From: Oreohelix idahoensis
Taxonomy: Eukaryota; Mollusca; Gastropoda; Stylommatophora; Oreohelicidae
Assembly (NCBI GenBank): GCA_024509875.1
Contig: JAMPIV010000582.1
Span: 558,501-622,500 of the forward strand
Direction of reading: 5' to 3'
DNA length: 64,000 nt
Of the stretch, positions 44,436 to 55,244 are shown piece by piece (within the stretch, counting starts at the first letter, position 1; each line of letters starts with the position of its first letter). The position numbers and the translations under genes are program-made. Under the pieces are notes generated by a model. The model saw nothing but the letters and a program-made list of their open reading frames with translations. It searched no databases and was not told where the DNA came from.

Positions 44436-45840
44436 ACCACAAATGTTAAGGTGGGGTTTACGTTATGTTATGTAGGAACGTAACAATATCTTTTCTGTGT
44501 ACTGTTGTAGTCAGTCCGACCTAGGCCAAACAGCTTTGGTATGCGTGATTAGCTCACCAGGCGTTGAGGCGCTAACAGGGTGTCATGTTGACATCCGAAC
44601 ATCAGACATTTCTTGTATATGTGAGGTACTCGAAGTTTGTGTGGTTGACAAGTGATGTGGGTGTGTAGAAACACGAATGCGTTTAGGCTCTTTAGTTAGT
44701 AAACAAGGCACCCACTCACTCACATGCAGTAGTCAGTAATTGTAGAAACTGCTGGAACTTTCAACCATTTAATTACGAGACACAGTGACATCAACAGTTA
44801 CAGTCAAATGGACGAAAATCAAGGACATCATATATATTGAAAATGATTGACAAAACATCTGGCATTATAAAGCTTGAACCACTCATCTATAAGGACGTTA
44901 TCGACAATGGTCTGTCCTTTAACAACTGTTCATATGTGGTAATAAATAGGAACATCGAACATCATCAGTTTTGTATAGCTCGTAGGTATGATGCTAATAA
45001 CGCTGGCTTGACAACATATTCTTTTTCCTACTGTAGCTCAGGGCCCCTGACTGATCGCGTCAGGTAGTCCTTTAACAAATATAGTTGCTTAATATAGAAG
45101 TCTGTGAACTTGTAAATAAAGTCAAGACTTCATCTGGCTTCACCCGCCAGGCACTTCTTCTTCTGCTCAAAGTTATAGGCCAAATGACGGGCCTTATAAT
45201 GGTTGATAAACAACTGTACATTTTTTTCATAGGCATGTATTATCTTCCATGCTGAAACATACCGCCATGCTGCGGGTTTCATATCAATATACGTTCATTG
45301 TGCTTCTGTAAAGTACTTCAACGAATAGACCTAATTGGCTACGTCAAGCATACATAATGGACTCTGGATCACAAGAACTGTGAGCGCTACTCTCGTGTTC
45401 ATACTAAATGTTCTGCAAACTTTGAATAATAATTAAGTTATTTTACCTTGGACAGAATTCCGAGAAAAGCACAAATAACTACTGTCGTCATTCCAGACGA
45501 ACAGAATAACTCTGGGGAGAATCACTAAGATCACAACACTATCTTCCCCCAGATAATGCAGAGAAGAAACAACGGACATCTTCGTTCGGCAGAAACCAGC
45601 TCATCACTCCCAGACGGAAGTCTTGTCGGTTCGCGCTAAAAACTAGCGCATGCGTAGACAGAACAGATTACAGAACAGTTAACCCCCGTCTTAAGACTGA
45701 TCAACCACAAAGAATAAACACAGGGAAGGTAACCCCTAATCAACCTGTGTCAGGGAGTTAACATACAGTTCTGTACCTTCGATTATCAAAAGTATTAAAT
45801 AGATTTACATCTTCTGGAACCGTCAAAAATGACGGCAACA
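44436..45840 (-). repeat. 5' LTR of element C, 3'-truncated
   Basis: On the minus strand it starts TGTTGCCGTCA at 45840 and matches the left LTR (about 2 % different) until TTTGTGGT at 44436-44443. The last 21 bases present in the other LTR are gone and the sequence passes directly into the primer-site region. A short deletion between similar TTTGTGGT and TTTTGGTGG words explains this. Confidence 0.88.
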
Positions 45841-46143
45841 CCTTGCTGATTTGGTATATCTCACAATGTTAGTTTCTGCCTGACTAAACTGTTATGGAAG
45901 CAATACATCCTCTTGTTGCTTTGAAATTAAATTCAATATGGAAGTATCAGCAACCCAAACATTGCCAGATGATATGCTATCCACCGGAATTACCCTAAGT
46001 TGATGCCGCAGTATCATGTCATCAGCATTTCCCTGCAATCGTGTAGTTCCTTCATAAGTACCTTTTCTATGTTTGTGCTTCCATAGTTTGATGTCCTCAT
46101 CAGTACACTCTTTAATAACACGTACCAATAGTTCCACCCACAT
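45841..46143 (-). pseudogene. Gag-like frame of element H, upstream half
   Basis: Minus-strand frame from an ATG at 46141-46143 to a TAA at 45892-45894, then open again in the same frame to 45841, where the C target duplication begins. It joins in frame with 15691 on the far side of C. The sequence is mixed charged and helical (CTDEDIKLWKHKHRKG) with no motif I can assign. With the basic downstream half and the nearby RNase H piece, the best guess is the gag region of an old retroelement. Confidence 0.45.
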
Positions 46144-48176
46144 ACACCTTACCCGTCACACCCCCCTCAGAGAAATGGGTATATTAGAAACAAAGCATTC
46201 TTTATAATTATTAGACGCATTGCATCAACATTAATTCAACACATCATGAGAAGAACATAATCAGGAAACTCCAGGCACACAAGGAAAATGAGGAAGACAC
46301 AGATAAAATAGATCGATTAACTGTCACGGCCTGGAATATTCGCTGAACATATTATTCACAACACCAGACATCACAACTATAAAAAATAGACACATGATTG
46401 CCCACGCCTATTGGCATGACTCTGAATTATGTCAGTAATCATTTAACTTTGTTTGGTTAATAAAATCCTCAATTTCTTCTTATTCGTAGCCTTTCTTTGG
46501 ATTTGATATGTTTGTTTGACCAGCGTAGCCATGTAAATATTCTATTGTTTTATGTTTTTTTTTAAACCGCTGGACTGCCAAATGCAGCTGTGATCCAGTT
46601 GTTTAGTATGATGTGCCGAAATGTTCTCCTTCGAGAGTGATAGACAAATGTCTTCTAAAAGAGAAAAAAAAAGAAAGAAAACTGTAGGACTGAATGGCGG
46701 GAAAGAGGAACGAAGTGTGACAAGATAGCAAATGCAAATTTGTGATATTATGAATGAGAAATTTCAGTCTCTGTTTGAAGTGTCTGTATATCCTTGGACT
46801 TCACTTCCTCTTATCGTAATGTTGTTGGTCTGTCCAATAACAGAGTCAGGATAAAGCGTTCTGCAAGAATGTTTCAAATATCTGAAGTCTTTTGGCAACG
46901 TTCGACATTTTACAGTTAACTATCACGTGAACAGCGCAAGACACAGACAAGGTATAAATCCCTGGAAAACTTCACCGTTCGATGAACTCTTATAACAGCT
47001 AAACACTGGGAGATAACTTCCCTCACAGGACCAGGACAAGGTCCGGTACGGTAAAAGAACGTATAATGCAGCGAAACTGCGTTCAAACTGTTTACTGTTA
47101 GACATCAAAATTAGGACACTTTTTTGTGTGTAATGACAAAGACAAAAACATCACTTTAAGGAAGCTATTTTACATAGTGAGAAAGACAAAAATACATCAA
47201 AGGGTGTCAACAGGTGCATATTTTTTCGACATTTTTCATTATTTACACATTATAATTGTTTTGTAATATTTAGCCAAATGTATGCATCATATTGCTCATG
47301 GCATAGAGAATGTTAAAGAGAGCAAGTAAAGACTATCAGGACATCATCTTAGGAAACGATAAACCAGCACAACCAGACACTTGTACGACTGAAACCCACA
47401 GGGAAAGAGAAGATTGGGGAAGCCATAAGAAACTTGGAGAAATGGAGTATAAAAAGAATCGCAACAATATATACCTCTTGTGCAGACCTGAAGAAGATCA
47501 GTGGTGATCAAGTGCTTACAGTCTTTTGTTAAAGAGAGAACGACACGGATGTACGACGATGGTGAAGATAACCAGTGAGTCACGTGATGTCATCATCATT
47601 TTCATTGTTATTTCTTCTGGAACACGAAGCAGGGGCTGAAGCTGATCTCTTTGCAGGAAACCTGCACCAAGCACTTACATTCTTCTGGACTATTAGTTTC
47701 TGTAACAACTAGTTTTACATGATGGTTGCCAGCCCCATGCAGGGCCCCACATCAGCCACCTCGTACGGTAAACGCTGAAGGAGCGGTTGGTCTATTCTTT
47801 CTTTGTCTCTCCCGAGACCCCGGAGGAACTACATGGGGCAGGTCTATGACGCGCTTGGTGGAAAACCACGTATGCAGGAATCTGGAAATAAATAGATGGG
47901 GATACGTGTGTACTTTTAGGACCATTACGAAAAGGTAAACGAAAGTCATATGAGCGCGTCCACATTTTTGATGGATTTATGAGATCGTAACATGGCAATT
48001 AACTGACGGATGTTAATAAAAAAAAAAAAAATTCTCAGGACAGGACAAACGCCTGCACGGAGATTGTACAGTTGCCTTTACATCACAGTTGCCTTTTTTT
48101 ACGTCTTATGTATCTGTGTTCAGATCTTCCTTCATTTTGTAGACTACTACTTATTAGATATGCAAAGGGATGCCGC
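46144..48176. other. Intergenic, nothing recognised
   Basis: About 2 kb with no supported gene, LTR or inverted repeat. Short frames at 46923-47108 and 47310-47583 overlap on opposite strands and have no motif. Confidence 0.5.
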
Positions 48177-48258
48177 GGGGGGGGGGGGGGTGGGCGGCGG
48201 TGATGGAGGGGGGGAAGGAGGGGGGGGGGGGGGGGGTGGGGGGGGGGGAGAGGAGAGG
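48177..48258 (+). repeat. G-rich low-complexity tract
   Basis: Long poly-G runs with occasional T, A and C. The apparent poly-Gly frame is a by-product. It could form G-quadruplexes. No LTR follows it, so I do not read it as a polypurine tract. Confidence 0.8.
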
Positions 48259-49295
48259 AATGTGTGTGGAAATGATAGCATGAAAATTAATAGGTGTGGT
48301 CATTTTTTTTTTCCTTGAATAGTGTCACACTCGACGAGATATGTACCTACCTATCTACATACATAGATACTTGTATATTCATACATGGCTAAATACAAGC
48401 ATACATACATAAGGGTTGTGCACTTATGAATATGACGTCACACAATTTTTACCATTTTTAAATACCCCTCCCTTCCCCCCTTGTCACAGTTCGCTACAAC
48501 ACCCCCCTCCTTTTGTAACTTCTAGAGATGTACAAAATCATCGCCTGAGACCGAGTGGAAGGTCACGATCGACCGCTGCCGAACACGTATTTGAGCGCCT
48601 GCACCCACACAAACAAAGACAATCAAACAATATTTTTACAACAAACTAGAAAGTGAAGGAGGACAATAGAAAGGACGGAAAAAAAATGGACACATTAGAT
48701 AGTCAAATGAAAGTTGATAAGGCAGATAAGGCAGATAAGGCAGATCTCTAAGAGGAAATGGCATTCTTCTTCTTACCACTTGTTCTCTTCTGTTGAGCAT
48801 TCAAGCGGAAATGCCCGCGCACAAGATATTGCTCTAAAGATGGAATGAAAGGATATTTTGGAATTTCGAAAACCCAAAATTCAGGTAATGGTTCATTGAA
48901 TTTTATTTTTATTTTCATTGTGTTTTTTAAATTGCTTTTTTTTTAATAACCAGAAAAAAGTTTTTCATCCAGATCAAATGACCTATCATCATCGTCGAAA
49001 CCTTTCATCTTCCAATGGAGGTCAGGTCTCTAGCAAGACCATTCCAAGCCTTCCTGTCGCATGCCTTTTAAGGTCTTTACAAGTCTTCTTCATATTCTCC
49101 TAGTCTTTCTTCAGTTTCCTTATCCATGTGTTTGTCTCTCTATCGCTTTTAGATTTTAGGGATTCCAGATCAAGGAATACTTAATTTCTTATCTCAGGAA
49201 AACTCTTATGACCAAGTCGGAGGATAACTACTCATGCTGAATCTTCGTGTCTATTTTAATCGGAAGGTAATGACAGTGTCACAATGTAGCTTTTA
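48259..49295. other. Intergenic, nothing recognised apart from short repeats
   Basis: AT-rich, with poly-T and CATA-type simple sequence near 48350-48410 and the GATAAGGCA repeat. No gene supported. Confidence 0.5.
48718..48748 (+). repeat. Short tandem repeat (GATAAGGCA)n
   Basis: Three to four head-to-tail copies of a 9-base unit, GATAAGGCA. Simple tandem duplication. Confidence 0.7.
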
Positions 49296-49560
49296 TCAAT
49301 CAATCAATCAATCACTATCATTTAGCTTCCCAAAGAGCATGGGCCTTCAACAAACAAGTCCTCCTGTCACGTGCCATCAGCTGACGTTCTTTCCACGTAT
49401 TTCTTATCATTTTCCCTTCTGTCTCCAGTTCTCTTCTCCGTGTTTCTTTTAATCTACCTCTGCCTCTCTTTCCCTGGGGATTCCAGAACACGGACTGTCT
49501 TGTAATGATACCAACAAGTTTCGTCAATGTGTGTCCATCCATCGCCAGCGTTCTTCTCTT
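49296..49560 (-). mobile_element. 5'-truncated RTE-like LINE, 3' end
   Basis: The minus-strand frame 49318-49542 reads VFWNPQGKRGRGRLKETRRR, then a Trp/Arg-rich end LMARDRRTCLLKAHALWEA, which is the recognisable C-terminus of RTE-type endonuclease/reverse transcriptase proteins. The stop is followed within about 10 bases by a (TGAT)n-type tail (49296-49313 on the minus strand), as expected for this class. Everything upstream is missing, so it is a dead, truncated insertion. Confidence 0.75.
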
Positions 49561-50160
49561 CGCTTGTTCGTATTAGTAGCCGTGTTAAAGTTCAGTGGTG
49601 CTATTCTGTTTTTTGTCCCTTCAGATACCCCCAGAATCTAATCAGGGCACGTAGTATAGTATTTATGCCGAAAAAAGATATAACAATAGTTTCCTGGACA
49701 TACACAATTCCCGGACAGACATTTAAACTTGTCAAAACCACATTAAGTGACAACCACTAAGAGAATTAGGCCAGACGAGAGACAGAATAAGCGCCTGGGT
49801 TCGCCGTATTGTCTGATCCCTGAAAGTGGATAGAATTATAATTGTCAAACTTGGTATGCCACCAGGGCCACTCGAAATAGTATCATGTGTCTGAGCTGCG
49901 CACTGTTCTTCCCGCCTCGAAACGTCTAACATGTCAAATAATGTGGATTCAGGACATAGGAACCTTCAAATACTTTGATTAAATACCTTATAGGAAACTT
50001 CCGCCAGTACCCTGTATGTGATCTAGATATACCTGCCATTAATAACTGTCACTCTCATTCGTGTTTCAAATTTTCTATATCGACTTCACTACACAAATTG
50101 TTGCATGAATTCCTTTATTGCCTTACATTGTTCCCTCACAGTTGATTTTACTAAAGCGGC
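49561..50160. other. Intergenic, nothing recognised
   Basis: About 600 bases between the LINE end and a microsatellite. No motif or repeat seen. Confidence 0.45.
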
Positions 50161-50179
50161 ACACACACACGTATGTATA

Positions 50180-50266
<87 letters not shown>
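50161..50266. repeat. (CA)/(TA)n microsatellite
   Basis: Short CA repeats pass into about 85 bases of TA. The Tyr-Ile frames through it are not genes. Confidence 0.95.
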
Positions 50267-50269
<3 letters not shown>

Positions 50270-50384
50270 TCTGTGTGTTTCGACCAGTCATTATTTAAGC
50301 ACAGTTTACGACACATCTTGTGAGAAACCAACACAGGCTCACCCTAATATTCAAGACCCCATCATGTATATAAATATTTAAGAA

Positions 50385-50465
50385 CGAACGAACAAATGAA
50401 CGAACTTTTTTTCAAAGGGCTAAGAATTGGGCGCGCAGGCCCGTCTAACATTCTGCCCTTCCACT
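50385..50465 (-). repeat. Tailed retroposon 3' end, copy 1
   Basis: On the minus strand, GGGCAGAATGTTAGACGGGC...CAATTCTTAGCCCTTTGAAAAAAAGTTCG followed by a (GTTC)n-like tail. It matches a second copy at 50862-50945 but ends in a different short repeat, which is how non-LTR 3' ends behave. Confidence 0.6.
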
Positions 50466-50589
50466 CTCATTTATCTTGCATACTGTATCCTTTCATTCTC
50501 ACATGTTACTTTAAGCATTAATTTAAAGGAATGCAACATTATAAAGGTAATATAACATCATACATTTGCAGAATGCATATATAATCAAA

Positions 50590-50700
50590 ATTTAAAATTT
50601 TGTTTTTAAACGAACAAGAAAGTAAAAAAAAAAAAGAATAAATAAATAAAGTAAAAAAAAAAAACAAACAAACAAACAAAAAAAAAGGAAAAAATTTAAT
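50590..50700. repeat. A-rich low-complexity stretch
   Basis: Poly-A broken by (AAAT)n and (AAAC)n. No gene. Confidence 0.85.
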
Positions 50701-50861
50701 ATTCGTACAGTAAATCAATAATTTGAACATAATCAGATTAGAGTGGCATGGAATCAGAAATCCTGAAGTAATTGAACAGTCTGCTGTTGAATGAGGTAAG
50801 ACTTGGTGTGTTTTTCTTTGCCTTCCTTAACTCAAGAGCAGAATCAGTAAGAGAGACAGAT

Positions 50862-50945
50862 AGATAGACGGAACTTTATTTTAAAAGGGCTGAGTACTGA
50901 GCACGCTGGTTCGTCTGACCATCCAGCCCTTTGTCTTTCATTCTG
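50862..50945 (-). repeat. Tailed retroposon 3' end, copy 2
   Basis: On the minus strand, AAAGGGCTGGATGGTCAGACGAACCAG...TACTCAGCCCTTTTAAAATAAAGTTCCG then a (CTAT)n tail. AGGGCT and AGCCCT arms near the ends could pair. Same family as 50385-50465. Confidence 0.6.
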
Positions 50946-52203
50946 TTTCCCGACACTTACTCATGCGGTCAAACCGTCGACAATTAATCTGCATTTTTGA
51001 ATGTGTCATCAATCATCAATAAAAAAAATTACATAAACACATTCTCACTTATATCCGTACATTCGTGAGGGAAAATGAAATAATAATACTTTCTTACGCA
51101 CTTCAAATCTTCGAGCAGTTAAAAAAAAAAAAAAAATTAGTATCTGCTCCTTCTCATACACATCCGTGACGTAGAAATGTAAATATATCCTCAAAAAAAT
51201 CAGATCACCTGTCTTCCTCAATTAGTGTTTAACGTTCCTACGAAAAAACCACGCAATTTCGTTGTTTGTCTGACATAATTTGCAGCCACGCCTATTTTTC
51301 CTGTCTTTCTTGCGCTAATGATTTGGTTTCTCAACATAGGGGAGCGAATCACGTTTGCTTACCCGAGTTATCACGCTAGCTGATTCGCCATTTATCGGCA
51401 ACTAGACAGACGCGCGTAGAAATATAATGGTTTGTTTATTTGAAGAATCAAGGGCGATAATATTATTCCCGTACCATTGATGTTTACATTTTTTCAGGGG
51501 GACTTAACTTAAGTATTTGATCTAATGCAGGCGGAGATAATCTAAGAAAGCCCGTTCGCAAGGGATGTCTTTTGATGTCGTTTCGGCATAGCGAGTGAGC
51601 GAACCGAAGAATCATTTATCTTAGAAGTTTAGCTATATGATTTCCTAAGATACGTCCAAGGTGTGACTTTTGTCATCTTGTAGAGATATTGCAGGAAATC
51701 TGTATATATTCTGCCTTCTCTACTAGTCAGTTATCAGTCTCTCAGAAATTTTGGATAAATCTAATCACGCCAGACTAGGAACCATTTTATTCGCTAAATG
51801 TGTTAAATTGACCCGTGGGGATTTAAATTTCTGATTGTGGTAATAATTTAAGTTGTGCTTAAGTTTTAAATGTGTTAAAAATGTTACCATTCACTGCTAT
51901 TCCCGAGCGTTAAGACTAGCGAAATAGTAAACACGCAGATAGTCTCTTACCAGTGGTTCAGTAATGTAAAATCCATCAACCATTTTTTTAGCTGACTTAA
52001 GTATAATATTAAAAGTGATAGAGTAGTATGCGCATTATATTTCTTTGTGTGTAAAATTATTTTAAATGACTAGAGTTTATATCATGTGTTAAAAACGATA
52101 GACTCCAACAATCAACTAGCTAGTAATGACAGGTGATATTTGTTAAGGGCGTAGTCATAATTAACTTGTAACTGACATCGTGCGCTGAGAGGTTTTATCG
52201 GAT
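50946..52203. other. Intergenic or interior of unresolved LTR element F
   Basis: About 1.25 kb with no gene. If the G-run at 52204-52231 is a polypurine tract, this would be the interior of F, but I find no coding trace or second direct LTR. Confidence 0.35.
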
Positions 52204-52231
52204 AGGGGGGGGGGAGGGGGGGGGGGGGACG
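52204..52231 (+). repeat. Poly-G tract
   Basis: Nearly pure G (28 bases with one A), followed by ACGGCTGCATGCC. It may be a polypurine tract before an LTR beginning TGCATGCC, or simple repeat expansion; this is not decided. Confidence 0.6.
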
Positions 52232-52276
52232 GCTGCATGCCTAAAACCCAAATCCGTACATGCTCAGCGAAGCGCG

Positions 52277-52583
52277 AGAGTATAAGCTTTTTTTTTTTTT
52301 TTTTTCTATAACCAGCGGCACTCGAGCTTTCCGGCTCTTTCGGCCCAATGACATGTCATTGCGAGGCTGGGGGGTCAGTGGACTTTCCTTCCAACCCGGT
52401 CAGGAGCTTCGCTCCTTCCCATCCACACGGGATTTATGTGCAGGAGCCGTTCAGATTATTCAGTCAAATTTCCGGTCGTAAACATTTCTTCAAACGCCGA
52501 CGGCCGGGTTTGAACCATGAACACCTGGTCGCCAGTACAACGTCGTAGCCATTACACCAGCGCGGCTCCCAGAGTATAAGCTT
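52277..52583 (-). mobile_element. tRNA-derived SINE with 13-bp target duplication
   Basis: AGAGTATAAGCTT occurs at 52277-52289 and 52571-52583. Between them, on the minus strand, is a tRNA-like head with an A box (TGGTGTAATGGCTA, 52546-52559) and a B box (GGTTCAAACC, 52507-52516), a body of about 220 bases, and a poly-A tail (poly-T on +, to 52305). The perfect duplication and clean tail suggest a fairly recent insertion made by a LINE in trans. I do not recognise the body family. Confidence 0.92.
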
Positions 52584-54251
52584 AAAATACCGTGTGTCTT
52601 TTAATTTAATTAGAGGACGGAGAATATAGGAGATCACACTTTACGCGTGATAGCATAGGATTATCATTTTGGTTAAATGTTTTGTTTTCTTCCCAATATA
52701 GGCTTGGTCAAAACCAGCGGCCAGCGTGTTTTCTCTAATTGTGGGCCTTTTCTCAGTTACTGAAGGCATATTAACTGTAACTTGAGCTATCTGGACCTAT
52801 AAATATCCAGATTGTTTTATTCAATTTATCAGCCCGCTGCGGCAATAAACATAACATTTTTCCCGACTACTGACAGTCGTTGATGTTGTTGTTTTGAAGA
52901 TGTGATGGGTGGAGAACGGGCACTTAAACGCTGACCGTTATTGCCTCTTCTCGTTCCATTTTGGTCTTCCCTGTTCAACCTGAAATTTGGTTATAATTGG
53001 GGTATTTAGTGTCATTTTATTTTCTAATTTTGTATTCTATTTAAATAACTATTGTCTTAGCAGTTGCTGATTTTAATTTATATTAGTATTTGTCTATTTT
53101 ATTTTCTCTTTTGTATTGTTTATTGATAACTATTGTCCTTTACACTTGGTTTTAATTTGTATTAGTTTTGTTTTGTTTTTTTGAGTTGTTGTTGCTGTTT
53201 TTTTTTAATACCTCGTTTTCTTTCCTTGTCCTATGAGTAGTTAGTACGTTTTTTGTTAATGATTTATTAGTTCTTGTTGCCTAATATCTATTTAGTTGAA
53301 TGTCTTTTCTGAAGTACTAGCCTTATATGTACTGACAGTCGTTTTCCCAAGTGAATTTTATCCAGGAGATAACGCTGTTTCATAATCGGCACTCATCCCA
53401 GAGAAAGTCGAGAGGATATCAGTTTTTTAACGAACCAGTCGTAGCACCTAGAGGCTAGAAAATACAGGAACTATTTTTCTCCTTTGTTTATAACTGTGAA
53501 CGTCCCGAGAATGTCTGCTCCAATAACTATACGGTAATACAGGACTCATCCAGGAAAAATTAACTCACCAATATTGGCGACTACCTGGAAATTATTATTA
53601 TTATTATTATTATTTTTTTTTTTCGTACGCCCGCTAATACTCGAGGCGAAATCTCAGGTTATTATTTATGTCTAACCTGACATTGATTTTACGTGAGTAT
53701 CCCTTTTTTTTCTATTATTATTAAATACCAAGGCTAGTCTGGGGCCATATTTGGGCGACCAATCTGACACTATAGGTTCATACTAGTGTTATTGTTTTTT
53801 CCAACGGGATACCTACACCAAGTATTGAGTAAGCAAGTGTGTTTGTGGCCACAGAATGACAGAGGGAAAGACCGAGAGAGATACAAATATTTTCCTTTGT
53901 TACAATCATTGTACCCACTTCTTTTTTTGTGTTCGCTAACCTGATTATTTTACTGGGATAGCTTAAGTAGAAACTTTGTTCTTTACTACACTGTCTATTC
54001 TATACCCTAGTGCTAATCTTTGACCTTTTGGGTTATTAACTTCTTGCGGGATCTTTTCTCAACAGAGGGGAGGGCACTTATGGGGTTATTTTCATGTATC
54101 TGTAAACCTTGATTTATATTGATTCCTATATGTTTGATGTTGTGAGAAGTTTAAGTGATAATAAACTAAACAAAACTTAATTTATCGTGTTGGTCAGCCC
54201 CATACCCAATTATCCATAGCTTTTTTCACGTTTGTGTGTCTTGTTGTCACA
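52584..54251 (+). repeat. LTR F, plus orientation, left edge unresolved
   Basis: Sequence from about 53540 to 54251 matches 63215-64000 in inverted orientation at roughly 80 %, ending in the same TTTTTCACGTTTGTGTGTCTTGTTGTCACA. A TATA-like CTATAAATAT near 52798, AATAAAC words (52843 and near the end) and a CA terminus suit an LTR. Start undetermined, possibly 52233. No interior is identified, so it may be a solo LTR. It also contains an (ATT)n run at 53593. Confidence 0.6.
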
Positions 54252-54299
54252 CAACTCTGTGTGTGTGTGTAGATAACTTATAATTAACATTATAGGAAG

Positions 54300-55225
54300 T
54301 GTGACAGATCGTCTTCATCTAAAGATAGTCGTATAGATAGGCTGGATTAGAGAAACCACTTATTCCAGAGACGTATCTTCACCTTAATCTATTTCACTCG
54401 TGGAATCTATTCTAACACCTTTCTTTCTCATATACCCCACCTACTGCTCTACTCAGACGGGACCAAATAAATCGCTATACATATCTAAAAATATACGACA
54501 ACATCATTGTTGGGGTAGAATTAGTACTATATCTTCTCTCCGCCGAGTTCTTCTTTAAATCATTAAGTAGCTGGTTCTTGGCTTCCAGCTTGTCTAGGGT
54601 ATATTTGGTAACAGGCCTCTAAGTCCAACTTTTGTAACAGCCTTAGAACGTGTAATCAGTCGTCAACAGTCAGAAACTTGATAAAGCCAGTTTGACGTTG
54701 AAGAACACATATTCACTTTTAATATAGGACGAAGCTCTTTATATATTTGCATCCAATATACTCGTATATATTAATCAATGGCATTCACTAGCCAGTCCGT
54801 GAAACCAGTCTATCGTCACGTAGACTAAGGACAAGATGTCTTATGCATACTGCTGAAATCTTTAAGCACATAGTTCCACACTCACTTCTTTCTATTCAGC
54901 ATTCGCTTGTCCATTTAATTATAATCAAGCATAGATTCTATACTGAAGGACGACCTAGCTGATATAAATTCACAAAGACTCTATCACAAGAGTACACCTT
55001 CTGGAGCTCGTCAAAAACACGTCTTCTCACACACAGTAATACACAGTGAAAGAGGACGAATACTAGCTCAAATCCGCCACGCAACGCCGGCAAAGAATCG
55101 TCTGCCAAATATTAGCAGACTATTGACGTACTTCCGGAGTAGTCCGGGCAACGCATATCTACAAGGAAGTATGTATACAAACCATGTCGAGAGCGATAAA
55201 ACCTGTTATGATTTTACACATAACA
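54300..55225 (-). repeat. 3' LTR of element E
   Basis: On the minus strand it starts TGTTATGTGTAAAATCATAACA (hairpin TGTTATG/CATAACA) and ends GATCTGTCACA. It is defined by the adjacent polypurine tract and TG...CA ends; the partner LTR lies outside the window, so the left limit is tentative. Confidence 0.65.
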
Positions 55226-55244
55226 ACTTCTCCCCCCTCCGGCC
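55226..55244 (-). promoter_or_regulatory. Polypurine tract of element E
   Basis: On the minus strand GGCCGGAGGGGGGAGAAGT ends at the TG of the LTR. Confidence 0.75.

Larger units (their letters stand above)
15697..45840 (-). mobile_element. Element C: Gmr1-like gypsy element carrying nested A and B
   Basis: A minus-strand LTR element: 5' LTR at right (44436-45840), 3' LTR at left (15697-17128), flanked by CCTTG. Its coding region is split into three blocks by A (at 19295/29229) and B (at 29591/40054); without them C is about 9.7 kb, close to A in length. Protein order is gag, protease, integrase, RT, RNase H, closely related to A, yet the LTRs of A and C share no obvious sequence. LTRs differ by about 2 % by eye. 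Several stops and frameshifts make it non-autonomous. Confidence 0.95.

Noticed and set aside
45892..46143. Protease C-terminal fragment of a Gmr1-like element
   Set aside because: KECT...W...K recalls the A protease end, but the frame continues in register into 15691-15044, which is not integrase, so the likeness is probably chance.
48010..48318. Poly-Gly protein frame
   Set aside because: Translation of a G-run with no other coding evidence.
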